Virus record (IMG/VR): IMGVR_UViG_3300021976_000033
Location: 1-43,607 of that record
Strand: one strand, 5' to 3'
DNA: 43,607 nt
Source: a virus
Both the position numbers and the translations under genes were made by a program. The first letter of the stretch is position 1; each line of letters starts with the position of its first letter. Of the stretch, positions 30,885 to 39,538 are shown piece by piece. The notes under the pieces are model-generated. The model was given only the letters and a program-made list of their open reading frames with translations, was not told where the DNA came from and searched no databases.

Positions 30885-31687
30885 ATGTCCCCCGTATCGA
30901 CGGCGCTACTTTCGATTTCGTAAGTGAACGGGTTAAGATACGTCGCTGTAGGCGTATCAATTTCAAATGTAATGGGGTCAATCATGGTAATAATACCTTC
31001 CAGCGGAGTTTCAGCAGTCCAACTACCATCCCCATTATCGGTGATAATGAACCGAGCCCATCTTTGAACGAAAGTAACAAGACCATTCAAATCTGGCAGA
31101 AGCGGATCTGCTTCAACAGTTCCATAAATAATGTCTTCAATATCAGACAACATCATAGGATCGATTTTTCGACTATCGATCACGACATGTGCCGTTGGAC
31201 GGAATTTGTCTACGTGCTCTGGTATCGCCGAAATATCCCACTCAAAATCAACAGGATCCGTATCCAAAGACATAGTTTGGTAGACTTTGGAGGAAGGAAT
31301 AGCGATTAGATTGTAAAGAAGATGGATCTTGTATCCCATTTGTGCAGTGTCATTATTGATTTCGGTCCTATACGACAGACCAAACCTTGCCTTGGGTTGA
31401 TTTGCCAGATAGAATCCGGCTTTTCTTACATCCAAACCCTCATACAAAAGGAATTCGTCTGGATAAGTAAACGCTTTCAATTTACCGGAGAAATCTCCAA
31501 GAGTTACAAGTTCTGCGTATTTATAACCATCGAAATAGAGGGGTTCGACTGAATCATCATTAGATTCCTCGACCGAAGTCAAGCCGTTCCAAACGATTCC
31601 CTTGCTATCAGATCCATAGAACACACCTCGGCTAACACCATTCTCATAGAAGCGTTCGCCTGCTTGGTCCCAAACAAGTGTTGTCAT
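30875..31687 (-). CDS. Second major-tail-protein-like protein, 270 aa
   Basis: Its start (WDQAGERFYENGVSRGVFY) is clearly related to that of the gene at 32264-32917 (WDQIGERLFETGVDHGVLY), and both share FGLSYRT and YKxHLxY blocks. It is longer by about 50 residues through a C-terminal extension (GDGSWTAETPLEG). Two tube-like proteins in one phage suggest a second tube component or a specialised copy at the tail end. ATG after GGAGG. Confidence 0.75.
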   Translation of the reverse strand: MTTLVWDQAGERFYENGVSRGVFYGSDSKGIVWNGLTSVEESNDDSVEPLYFDGYKYAELVTLGDFSGKLKAFTYPDEFLLYEGLDVRKAGFYLANQPKARFGLSYRTEINNDTAQMGYKIHLLYNLIAIPSSKVYQTMSLDTDPVDFEWDISAIPEHVDKFRPTAHVVIDSRKIDPMMLSDIEDIIYGTVEADPLLPDLNGLVTFVQRWARFIITDNGDGSWTAETPLEGIITMIDPITFEIDTPTATYLNPFTYEIESSAVDTGDIWP

Positions 31688-31698
31688 TTAACCTCCAA

Positions 31699-32241
31699 TC
31701 ATCCACTGGTGTTTAGTTCTGCTCGTCGCTTCTCGTTTAAAGCGTGATTTCGAGCAGCCAACTCGTGCCGAGACATCTGCTTTGGTTTGGAATTCTTAAG
31801 ATTACAAATACGAATTAACGAGAATAGTCTATTTAAGTGCCACGTCTGACACTCAAATGGAACGTTAAACGCGACCATCCAATAATAAATAAGCTCCGAG
31901 GTGATAGTTTCACCCCGACCTTTGGTATCTGGCATAGTACCAAACGTAGTTGCAGACTCAGACGAATCAATGTATGCGTTAATAGCCATCATGTTTTCTT
32001 GTGAAAGTCTGGATACAACATCTGGTGGATAATTATGAGAAATAATCATAGCCTCTACGTATAGCCTGATCTCATGAGGAGACTTCTCATCTTTAGACAA
32101 GAAAGGTTTCTTTACCACAGACTCCCATTTTGACAATGAGACCAGAGAATGCTCTAGCGTCAATTCAACGTCGCCAACAGTCTGAAACGTCTCTGTTGTT
32201 TCGTCGTAGAATTCATCACCTTGGATTAGTAGATTAAGCAT
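31699..32241 (-). CDS. Tail assembly chaperone-like protein, 180 aa
   Basis: ATG at 32241 after AGGAGG; earlier in-frame codons lie inside the upstream gene. The region SELIYYWMVAFNVPFECQTW and the HLNRLFSLIRICN block match a tail chaperone family of Gram-positive phages. It lies between tube genes and the tape measure, as expected. Such genes often produce a frameshifted longer form; I see no slippery site or long overlapping frame that would show this here. Confidence 0.6.
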   Translation of the reverse strand: MLNLLIQGDEFYDETTETFQTVGDVELTLEHSLVSLSKWESVVKKPFLSKDEKSPHEIRLYVEAMIISHNYPPDVVSRLSQENMMAINAYIDSSESATTFGTMPDTKGRGETITSELIYYWMVAFNVPFECQTWHLNRLFSLIRICNLKNSKPKQMSRHELAARNHALNEKRRAELNTSG

Positions 32242-32263
32242 TCTCCAGCCTCCTATGTCAGAA

Positions 32264-32917
32264 TTACGGAGCGAACAGCGCGATAACCGCATCCGGCGTA
32301 GGAAGCGCGGGCTCTGTAGCAACAGCACCGTAGAGCAGCGTCTCGAGAGCCGTCAGGTCAGCCGGAGCAACCGTCGTTGAGTCGATGGTGATGAGTGAGG
32401 TAGGTCGAAGACCGGTCACCGGGACAGGGGTGGTCGTCACTTCCCAACTGAAGGTGATGGCCTCTGGGGAATCGTTGACCGTGTTGTAAGCCTTCTCGGA
32501 AGGGGTAGCGCTACAACCGTAAACGAGATGCAACTTGTACCCAAGAGCATCGCCCTCGAGGTCGTTGCCAAGACGAGTCCGATAAGACAGGCCGAAGATT
32601 CCGCGACTCTGCTGACCAACGGTCACACCAGGCTGAGGAACGGAAAGACCGTCAAACTCAGCGAATTCGGGCGGATAGGTATACGCCTCGATGGTCGCAC
32701 CGAACTCCTCCAACGAAATCAAGTTCAAATACTTGATGTTGTCAGCGTAAGTCGGGTTGGCCTCGGCACCAGTTGGCGTCTCCTGAATGCTAATGAGACC
32801 GTTCCAAGCGAAACCTGTGTCATACTCACCCGTCACATCAGGAACGTAAAGGACGCCGTGGTCGACGCCGGTCTCAAAGAGACGCTCGCCAATCTGGTCC
32901 CACAAAAGAACTGCCAT
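32264..32917 (-). CDS. Major tail (tube) protein, 217 aa
   Basis: Placed directly after the head-tail joining genes with a strong AGGAGG site. A beta-rich protein of normal tube-protein length with blocks FGLSYRTRLGND and GYKLHLVYG. It is the more conserved of two related tube genes, judged by length and position. It would polymerise around the tape measure to form the tail tube. Higher GC and strong RBS fit high expression. Confidence 0.8.
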   Translation of the reverse strand: MAVLLWDQIGERLFETGVDHGVLYVPDVTGEYDTGFAWNGLISIQETPTGAEANPTYADNIKYLNLISLEEFGATIEAYTYPPEFAEFDGLSVPQPGVTVGQQSRGIFGLSYRTRLGNDLEGDALGYKLHLVYGCSATPSEKAYNTVNDSPEAITFSWEVTTTPVPVTGLRPTSLITIDSTTVAPADLTALETLLYGAVATEPALPTPDAVIALFAP

Positions 32918-32926
32918 GATCTCCTC

Positions 32927-33232
32927 CTAGAAGAACAGTTTGAAAACGTTATGGTTCAGGTTGTCGGCTGTGAAAAAGCGATCGTGTACACACTTAGGTA
33001 AAGCCGCTATCTTGTCTGGGACTTCGCTCTCTGGATCGCGATCAATTACGGTCACCAGATAGCGATTATCCAACGAATACGGCTTATTCTCAGCCCAAGT
33101 AGGAACAATAAGTTCCCGATTATAAACAATGCACGGATATTGTATCGTCACATTGTTTGGTGGCTGAAAATATACATGATCGCTGTCAAGAATCTCAACT
33201 AATAGGTCTTGAAGGTCACGGCGTAGGCCCAT
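32927..33232 (-). CDS. Tail terminator / neck protein, 101 aa
   Basis: ATG at 33232 after AGGAGG. A mixed alpha/beta protein with the pattern NVTIQYPCIVYNREL and RYLVTVIDRDPES, typical of tail terminator (gpU-like) proteins that cap the tube. It lies between a head-tail connector gene and the tube protein gene. Family call rests on position and pattern. Confidence 0.65.
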   Translation of the reverse strand: MGLRRDLQDLLVEILDSDHVYFQPPNNVTIQYPCIVYNRELIVPTWAENKPYSLDNRYLVTVIDRDPESEVPDKIAALPKCVHDRFFTADNLNHNVFKLFF

Positions 33233-33542
33233 TATAAACACCTCCTAAAGTAAACAGGAGGCGAGGGGGTTTGACTTCGATTGAATCAACGGTCCATTTA
33301 ACCCCCTGCCACACTACATATTTAATGCTATAAAAGTGTTTATTAAGGTTTTCATCAGCGACAATGCTGATAGAATTGTTAACGCTAAGGTCGTTATTAA
33401 CGTTATCACCTGACTCTGTTTTCATAGTATCACGAAGAACATCGCCAGTATAATCGACCTCAGTAATAACATCTACCCAAACGCCAGAACCTGGAAGGGT
33501 TTCTTGGGATTCTCCGTAGCCAACTACTCCAAAGAATCTCAT
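33216..33542 (-). CDS. Head-tail joining (head closure) protein, 108 aa
   Basis: ATG after GGGAG. Small beta-rich protein following the capsid gene, with patterns FGVVGYGESQET, HFYSIKYVVWQGVKW and VDSIEVKPPRL typical of actinophage head-closure/stopper proteins. It overlaps the next gene by about 17 nt. It would seal the portal and provide the tail docking site. Confidence 0.65.
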   Translation of the reverse strand: MRFFGVVGYGESQETLPGSGVWVDVITEVDYTGDVLRDTMKTESGDNVNNDLSVNNSISIVADENLNKHFYSIKYVVWQGVKWTVDSIEVKPPRLLFTLGGVYNGPTP

Positions 33543-33563
33543 TCGAACTCCCAGTTAGAAATG

Positions 33564-35525
33564 TTAGGCCACCGGACGCGTGAAGGTCCAGCTCTTGTCC
33601 TCGCTCGTAGCGAAGTAGAAACCGGCGTTCGGAGTAGCCACAACCTCGAGGCTTGCGCCCTCGGCCAGAGCAGCCTGAGCACCAGTCGCCAGAGTAGCGT
33701 CAGTGACACCATTCTTGTAGGTCACACCAGTGGTGGCCACGATGGTAACAACACCGGTCGCAGGAACGAAGGTAGGCGCGTTCGGAAGAACGGCCACGTC
33801 ATCGCTCTCAACCTTCTTCACAACCATGGCCGACTTCAGCTTGGTCAGAGCGCCGGAAATGCGCGTCTCGATCAGGTACTTATACTGGTTGAAGTCGATG
33901 TCGAAGTCGTCGAAATTGGTGACCTGTCCACCCTTGTCCGCGCCGATGCTGTAGTCCGACATGTTGACCAACACGGCCACAATATCGGGCTCGGTCTCAA
34001 GGACCTCGACCGGAACAATAGAAGTCACGCGGAGCTCGGTAGCAAGCTCATCAAGAGTCCGATAGATCCGACGTCCAAGCGTGTCCTTCAGGAGCAGGAA
34101 CTGGGCGATGTAGAGTTCCGTGGTGTACATGGTTGGCTGACCACTGCCACGATAGTGCTGACGGTTGGAAACGATCGCATCGATCATCTCCTGAACGCTC
34201 GAACTGGCATCGTCAAGGTTGACATTGACGACAACTGTGAAGAGCTCATCGTCAGTTGCGATGGGGCGGATGTTCCCCTCGGGGATCTTGTCTTCATCAT
34301 CAATGGCGCGTCCGTCGCCCATCAGGATAGCACGGGCGATTTCCTCGTCAAGCATCAGACGCATCTCGCCTCGCATCCACTGCACCACATCGAAATCAGT
34401 AATGTCGATGATGTCGTCGCGGTCAAGCTTCTGCTTCTTGTAGATGGTCGCAGGAGTGGTGGTCCGACTCGCGGTACCGAAGAACTCTTCCTTCTTCATG
34501 GCACCCTTGATGTAACCCTTGGCCCGCGCCTCGTCGAAGTTGAGGTCAGCCCAATGGGTCTTGATGCGGGAGAACGGAGTCTTGCGCGCCCCGCTGAGAA
34601 CACCATTCACCCACTCGGTCCGACGAGCAAAGAACTCCGGAGCGGAGGTAAGGGCCTTCGCCTCGGGAAACAGGGTATCAATGTCGTTAATGCCGTGAGC
34701 AAGGGTGTAGTTCTCGAGGGCCGCCTTCAGCGAACCACCCTTGATGGCATCAGCCATAATGCCCTTGACGTCCTCATGGGACAGAACATGGGCCGAGCCC
34801 TCACCGGCATCCTTGCCCTGCTCGAAAACGTTCTTAGTCACGCCAGTACCTTCCTGATTGGTGTTGTTATTGTCGACGTTGCCGTGTTCTGCGGAATTAG
34901 TGTTGTCATCCGCGCTGTTCTTAGCGGCGAGAGCCTGTCCCACCATGTAATGAACGACATCCTTCTGCTTGTCGCTGAGCGACTCGTAGATGTCTTCGAC
35001 GGTCTCATCTGAGGAGTTATCCGTGGAGGAATCGTTCTTATCTTCGGTCTTGGTAGCGTCCGCATGCTCCAACTCAAGGCCGCTGTAAATAATGGCCTCA
35101 TCATCTAGAACATCATCTCCATCAGAGTGACTGACAGTGACGTTCTCAATAAGCGCGCCAGGGTTGGCGCCGGAAAGAACCAGACTAACCTCGCGGATGT
35201 TCCCGTGAACAACTCGAGCAGCGCGCTCGATAAGTTGGTTGGCCCAAATCGAAAGCATGTTGATATCGCCATGCTCGAGAAGACCCTTGGAATGCTTAGC
35301 CTTCGTCGATTTGTTGAAGAATCCGTAGGCGTAAACACCGTCCTTGCGATCTTCAAGGATGGCATGCCCAAGAACATTCTCGGGATCACTGTGACCGTGC
35401 TGCCAGACGAGCGGAACTCGAACCTTGTCCTGATGACGGAACGCCCCAGGCATAATCGTTCGACCGTCGGAGCACTTGACTCCGGCCTTGGTCGCGTAAC
35501 CGCTGAAATCAGCTTCAGCTTCCAT
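33564..35525 (-). CDS. Fused prohead protease, scaffold and major capsid protein, 653 aa
   Basis: The N-terminal 130 residues are an HK97-type S78 prohead protease: VWQHGH (catalytic His near 43-45) and REVSLVLSGANPGA (Ser114). Residues about 130-260 are acidic, helical and of low complexity, like an internal scaffold. From about 270 to 580 is an HK97-fold capsid domain with the arm near 340-370. Residues about 583-653 form a beta-rich Ig-like end with NAPTFVPATGVVTI. Fusion of protease and capsid in one chain means self-cleavage is needed to release the capsid subunit. ATG at 35525 overlaps the portal gene. Confidence 0.85.
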   Translation of the reverse strand: MEAEADFSGYATKAGVKCSDGRTIMPGAFRHQDKVRVPLVWQHGHSDPENVLGHAILEDRKDGVYAYGFFNKSTKAKHSKGLLEHGDINMLSIWANQLIERAARVVHGNIREVSLVLSGANPGALIENVTVSHSDGDDVLDDEAIIYSGLELEHADATKTEDKNDSSTDNSSDETVEDIYESLSDKQKDVVHYMVGQALAAKNSADDNTNSAEHGNVDNNNTNQEGTGVTKNVFEQGKDAGEGSAHVLSHEDVKGIMADAIKGGSLKAALENYTLAHGINDIDTLFPEAKALTSAPEFFARRTEWVNGVLSGARKTPFSRIKTHWADLNFDEARAKGYIKGAMKKEEFFGTASRTTTPATIYKKQKLDRDDIIDITDFDVVQWMRGEMRLMLDEEIARAILMGDGRAIDDEDKIPEGNIRPIATDDELFTVVVNVNLDDASSSVQEMIDAIVSNRQHYRGSGQPTMYTTELYIAQFLLLKDTLGRRIYRTLDELATELRVTSIVPVEVLETEPDIVAVLVNMSDYSIGADKGGQVTNFDDFDIDFNQYKYLIETRISGALTKLKSAMVVKKVESDDVAVLPNAPTFVPATGVVTIVATTGVTYKNGVTDATLATGAQAALAEGASLEVVATPNAGFYFATSEDKSWTFTRPVA

Positions 35526-36744
35526 TTTGACGGATCCTTTCCAAGATTTTATCAGGTTCTGTTTGAGGCATGTTGCTGTTGACCAACTTGTCTGCCTTAG
35601 GATCTGAGGAAGGAGCAATTCCGATGAACCCTCTGATCTCATTTGACGTTAGGATCTCGTTCCTAGTAAACTTGTCCGCAATCTCTGCAATGTCTTTAAG
35701 CGGAATGAGTTTGAACGGATCTCTGAAATACTTAATGTGTTGATTCGATGCTGCGCCTGCAGAACCTAAGAAAGTCCTTTGCATAGACTCAATGATCGCA
35801 TCGAGAATGGGTTTGACCGTGCGGTTGAAGTAATTGATCATAGCCGCTTCATCAGCCGTGCCATTCATCACTTCTTCTGTAAGACCTAGCTGGTTATAAA
35901 GCAAGTTAGTGAGATACTCAACCTGCTTCAAGAGATTGTTCTCGGCGGGTCTATTAAGCTGAGTAATCTTCTCGGTGCCATCGATGTACGCAATTCCGTA
36001 CTGACTACCCCGCAACTGAAACTCGATGTCTTCTTTTCGAGCTTCGGCCTGTTGTTTACGAGCCTCAGACTTGATGACATAAGGAAGTTGGATAATAACG
36101 TCCAGTCTCCCAGAACTCGACTGTTCATCAACGGCATCAAGGAGACCGAGCTTCCTGATCAATCGCTGAAGAGTAGAGTTTTGCTCGTTCATAACCGCGT
36201 ACAACGGGTTTTCAACGATGGCTACATTGCGCTTCTCTAGAAGAATCTCTTCTCGCTGGCCTTTAGCTTCATTATAAACATTAATTCGGACATGGGTAGG
36301 ATACCAAGCCGTGATTTCGCCAACTCGCATTGTATAGATGTCAAAGTTGCCAGTCTTACTTGGGTTCACCGAAGTGTCGACAGGAACAATAGCAACGACA
36401 CCTTGATCGAACAGTGACAACGCTATGTCTTGTCTAAACGCTCTAGGACCTTGGTCGATGTTTGGTTCCAAAGTAAGACATTTATTCAGAGGACTTTCAA
36501 CATCATTCGTATAACGATCTTGATCATCCAACTGAACGTGTTTAATCAAGATTTCCGCAACATCAATGCTTAGTTTCGTATAAATAGAAGAGATAATGGA
36601 CCGCTCATTATAGATACGCAACGGCGATCGAGATGGAGAAGTCCCGCCAAAATACGACGTTGTCCCATACGCTAAATTTTCAGTCTCAAGCTTAATGTTT
36701 CGGAAGGCGTTCCAACTTCGCTTGATTCGATCCAGAATAGGCAA
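35515..36744 (-). CDS. Portal protein, 409 aa
   Basis: TTG start after GGGAGG, the only start with a site. HK97-type portal of normal length: MPILDRIKRSWNAF start, then INVYNEAKGQREEI, the helical region LLKQVEYLTNLLYNQLGL and the end EIADKFTRNEILTSNEIRG, typical for siphovirus portals. It follows the large terminase gene and precedes the protease/capsid fusion. It forms the twelve-membered gate for DNA at one capsid vertex. Confidence 0.85.
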   Translation of the reverse strand: MPILDRIKRSWNAFRNIKLETENLAYGTTSYFGGTSPSRSPLRIYNERSIISSIYTKLSIDVAEILIKHVQLDDQDRYTNDVESPLNKCLTLEPNIDQGPRAFRQDIALSLFDQGVVAIVPVDTSVNPSKTGNFDIYTMRVGEITAWYPTHVRINVYNEAKGQREEILLEKRNVAIVENPLYAVMNEQNSTLQRLIRKLGLLDAVDEQSSSGRLDVIIQLPYVIKSEARKQQAEARKEDIEFQLRGSQYGIAYIDGTEKITQLNRPAENNLLKQVEYLTNLLYNQLGLTEEVMNGTADEAAMINYFNRTVKPILDAIIESMQRTFLGSAGAASNQHIKYFRDPFKLIPLKDIAEIADKFTRNEILTSNEIRGFIGIAPSSDPKADKLVNSNMPQTEPDKILERIRQNGS

Positions 36745-36779
36745 GTTTCACCTCCCTCTTACTTGGTTATGGACAAACA

Positions 36780-38525
36780 TCACTCGAACGCCTCCTTATT
36801 GGCTTTGTAAGCCACATAAGCGTCCATCATGGCTGAAACATTATCGATCTTTTCTTCGGCTCGTTTCTTTAAGAGCTTTCGGTTACCGTTTGTATCCTCC
36901 AAAGTAACCGCATTACCCATAGCAAAGGACATGAGAACTTGGTCGAAGATAAGTTTCTTCTGTTCGGCAAGGATTTTAAGCTCCCCAAGAGGAACCGATT
37001 CAGTCCTTGCGCCCTGAATAACCTTCTCAATTCCGTAAGGGCCGTTCTCAACTTCCCACCTGGCAACAAATTCTTTAGCGTTATATGGGTCAAAACCTAG
37101 ACATCTTACATCGTATTCGTTGGCAGTGATGAACGATTCCAGGTCTTCATAGACCTCCGTCATGTCCAAAACGGTGCCTTCTAGTACATGAAGGCTCCCT
37201 TCGGAGATGAATTCTTCGTATTTGATTCTCATAGCTGCTGGAAGTTTCATTAATGTCAAAGAAGTTATGTAACTTCTGGTTTTAACGCCGAATGCGTAAT
37301 CACCAATAGGAAATAGAAGGGTAAACGCGCAGAAATCGTCTCCCTGAGACAAGTCCGCACCTAACGAACACGGCATCCCCCAGAATTCCCTAGCTCTGTG
37401 CGGCAAAGTCTCTTCATAAGTGAAGAAGTAAGTATAACCTTCCATTGGTATCCCAAAACGCTTCGCCAGGATATCGTTTCTAGAAGCAGGAGCTTTCTCA
37501 GCTCGTTCAACATCTAAATGATACGTATCGTAGGTAACCGTCTTGCCCAAGTTAGGATTAGCCTTGACCCAGGTGGCAGGATCGGCTACTTCGGCAATGT
37601 CGTCAAGTTTGTAATGCCAAATCGAAACATGCGGCGCTTGATACTCACCTCTAAGTATGTCTGCGAGTTCCATTTTGACGTTGTCACCAGAACCGTTCCG
37701 AACTGTTCCTTCAGAACTGATAGCAACGATCAAATAGTCCTCCATCTTGGAGGCACCCTGTTCGATTGCGCCAACAACGTCCTCTCTTAGATCACCAGAC
37801 AACCACTCATCCACCGTTGAAACTTTAGGTCTCAGACCCTGAAGTTTGTTGATCGTCATGGGTCGAACTTCAAGCAAAGATCCAGTAAGAAAGTTCTCAA
37901 TGCCCTTCTTAGTGGAAGCCAACTTCTGACGTTGAGCTCTGGATCCAGTTGTGTTTTGAAGAGAACCCTCTGTCAAGAACTTGAACAGTGGGCCCCTACT
38001 TCTGATGATGGATGTCCTAAATGGAGACATGACCTCATCAGCCTGTTTCATCGTTGGTGAGGTCGTAATCTGGTGTGTGGTTGCAGTATCAACATTAAGG
38101 AAGTATGCTTGAATGCAGTATGCATACATCGACTTGGCTGAACCTCTAGCGACAATCAAGAACTGCTTAGTGGTGAGTCTCTTCTTAACCAGCTTGTTGA
38201 CATAATGCCCACCATGACCATCCTCGTTTGGAGTGTACACGCTTCTTTCTACGAAGAAGTACCACCCAAAGATTTGTTCAGCCCAAAGTTTGAACGTATC
38301 CAGAAGATGAAGGTCGGTGCCATCTGTCAACGTTAGTTCGAACTCGCAATACTTGATGAATCCATCGATAGCCCTATCGTCGTAGTAGACGTTTGGGTTA
38401 GCGATGAGAGCATCAACGCGATTCATCTCTAGAGAGATCTCTCTGTTTACAAGAATGTCTCCCCTGAGAACAGACTCTCTAAACACCCCATAGTAGTAAG
38501 GAGTTTCGGTATTAGATAATGCCAT
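36780..38525 (-). CDS. Large terminase subunit, 581 aa
   Basis: Walker A-like ARGSAKS (127-132, with Ser130-Ala-Lys131), Walker B VSTVDEW (235-241), and nuclease acidic residues in LGADLSQGDD (Asp391) and GFDPYN (Asp479). This is the packaging motor and DNA cutter, of normal length. ATG after AGGAGG. Neighbours (HNH nuclease upstream, portal downstream) fit a cos-type packaging module. Confidence 0.9.
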   Translation of the reverse strand: MALSNTETPYYYGVFRESVLRGDILVNREISLEMNRVDALIANPNVYYDDRAIDGFIKYCEFELTLTDGTDLHLLDTFKLWAEQIFGWYFFVERSVYTPNEDGHGGHYVNKLVKKRLTTKQFLIVARGSAKSMYAYCIQAYFLNVDTATTHQITTSPTMKQADEVMSPFRTSIIRSRGPLFKFLTEGSLQNTTGSRAQRQKLASTKKGIENFLTGSLLEVRPMTINKLQGLRPKVSTVDEWLSGDLREDVVGAIEQGASKMEDYLIVAISSEGTVRNGSGDNVKMELADILRGEYQAPHVSIWHYKLDDIAEVADPATWVKANPNLGKTVTYDTYHLDVERAEKAPASRNDILAKRFGIPMEGYTYFFTYEETLPHRAREFWGMPCSLGADLSQGDDFCAFTLLFPIGDYAFGVKTRSYITSLTLMKLPAAMRIKYEEFISEGSLHVLEGTVLDMTEVYEDLESFITANEYDVRCLGFDPYNAKEFVARWEVENGPYGIEKVIQGARTESVPLGELKILAEQKKLIFDQVLMSFAMGNAVTLEDTNGNRKLLKKRAEEKIDNVSAMMDAYVAYKANKEAFE

Positions 38526-38533
38526 CGCTCCTC

Positions 38534-38899
38534 CTACTTAAGCCGTCTAGTTGCCGCCTCACCTACACCTTCGCCAAACTTAGACGTAAGAGCTGCTCTT
38601 ACCGCGAGAAGACCTGCCCCGGTAAGAACCGTCTTAGCAACTCTACTACCCGAACTAGTCAGGATGTCGGCGACAAGCTTCTTTCCCTCTGAAACATCTT
38701 TGCGATTAAGTTGATTGTACTTCTTCTCGGTTTCCATTCGCTTAATGCGTTTTCCGAGCTCTATATCGCTAAGTTTCTTAGGAGCCTTGGTAAACGTGGT
38801 TCGCTGGGAACTGGACCCACCAGAAGAAGCTTTACGAACACCCCACTTCATTCCCTTTTTACCGTAGTGACTTAGAACGTCCTCTACGGGATTACTCAC
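38534..38899 (-). CDS. HYG-KGMKWG motif phage protein, 121 aa
   Basis: GTG start overlapping the upstream stop (GTGA). The N-terminus holds HYGKKGMKWGVR (11-22), a short motif found at the ends of many virion-associated proteins of Gram-positive phages. The rest is basic and helical with a hydrophobic stretch near the end (VLTGAGLLAVRAAL). The position before the terminase suggests a head protein. The RNA-polymerase-like protein at 348-3011 carries a similar motif. Confidence 0.65.
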   Translation of the reverse strand: MSNPVEDVLSHYGKKGMKWGVRKASSGGSSSQRTTFTKAPKKLSDIELGKRIKRMETEKKYNQLNRKDVSEGKKLVADILTSSGSRVAKTVLTGAGLLAVRAALTSKFGEGVGEAATRRLK

Positions 38900-39258
38900 G
38901 GAGCCACCTCCTCAGGGTCTGGGAGGAGCACTTCACGAAACATGTTCAGTCTCCACTCCAATTGTGCGATTTGGTCGTTCATCGCTTGGATTAGAAACGA
39001 TGTTCCAGGGGGATCGAACAACATTCGAACTCTCAGATAAATATACGTCTTGGTCAGATGAAGTTGATTAGGAGGAACTTCGAAAGCATCCCACTCTTCT
39101 GTAGAATCTTCGATGAAGAAGCCCTCTTCTGGACCAACACCCAACTGATTAATAGTAGAGAAAGCGGCATTAATGTGAGTTATAATATCCAAGTCAAACA
39201 CGGTATAAGCCGCGTCCACACCTAGAATCTTCTTAGTGTCTGTTAGGATGCTAGCCAC
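38896..39258 (-). CDS. Head-tail connector, gp6-like, 120 aa
   Basis: GTG start with AAGGAGG 12 nt upstream. The patterns SILTDTKKILGVDAAYTVFD, ILN-type helix INQLGVGPEEGF, and the end YIYLRVRMLFDPP with EWRLN fit the helical gp6-like connector family that docks under the portal. It lies ahead of the terminase rather than after the capsid, an arrangement seen in other Gram-positive phages. Confidence 0.75.
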   Translation of the reverse strand: MASILTDTKKILGVDAAYTVFDLDIITHINAAFSTINQLGVGPEEGFFIEDSTEEWDAFEVPPNQLHLTKTYIYLRVRMLFDPPGTSFLIQAMNDQIAQLEWRLNMFREVLLPDPEEVAP

Positions 39259-39282
39259 TGTGATTTCTCACCTCCTTAGAAA

Positions 39283-39519
39283 CTACGTCCTACCATTCGC
39301 AACACGAATGATCTCTTCCTTGATGTTGTTGGGATCATAACCCGCGGCAGCAAGAGCGCGACGACGCTCAATACCGAGTCCCCACTTACCAGCAAGAACT
39401 TCCCTGGCTACATCGGTGAGACTCTTAGTTTCCTGGAACTCCTTCTCGACATCGAGTTCCTGACCGTCGGTTACAACCGCGTCTGGACCTGTGATGCTCG
39501 AATCTGTTTCGTCATCCAT
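39283..39519 (-). CDS. Small protein with a CW_7 (Cpl-7-like) motif, 78 aa
   Basis: ATG at 39519 after AAAGGAGGAACGATCG. The first half is acidic and disordered. The second half (VAREVLAGKWGLGIERRRA, then LAAAGYDPNNI, near 40-74) closely follows the CW_7 repeat of the Cpl-7 lysozyme, where it binds cell-wall muropeptide. There is no catalytic domain in this gene. It could be a virion or lysis factor that binds the wall, or a separate use of the fold. Confidence 0.65.
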   Translation of the reverse strand: MDDETDSSITGPDAVVTDGQELDVEKEFQETKSLTDVAREVLAGKWGLGIERRRALAAAGYDPNNIKEEIIRVANGRT

Positions 39520-39538
39520 CGATCGTTCCTCCTTTAGA

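Noticed and set aside
31670-31720. Programmed frameshift joining the tail chaperone to the next gene
   Set aside because: The genes are separated by 11 nt with a strong RBS for the second; no slippery sequence or overlapping long frame was seen.
33504-35012. Plus-strand 502-codon frame opposite the capsid gene
   Set aside because: Antisense to a strongly supported protease/capsid gene; composition is typical of an antisense frame (many Leu, Val, His, Gly).
36605-36632. Sequence beginning CTCATTATAG inside the portal gene, resembling a promoter copy
   Set aside because: Only the -10-like part matches; the TTTACAT and CGC blocks are absent at the required spacing, and it lies inside coding sequence.
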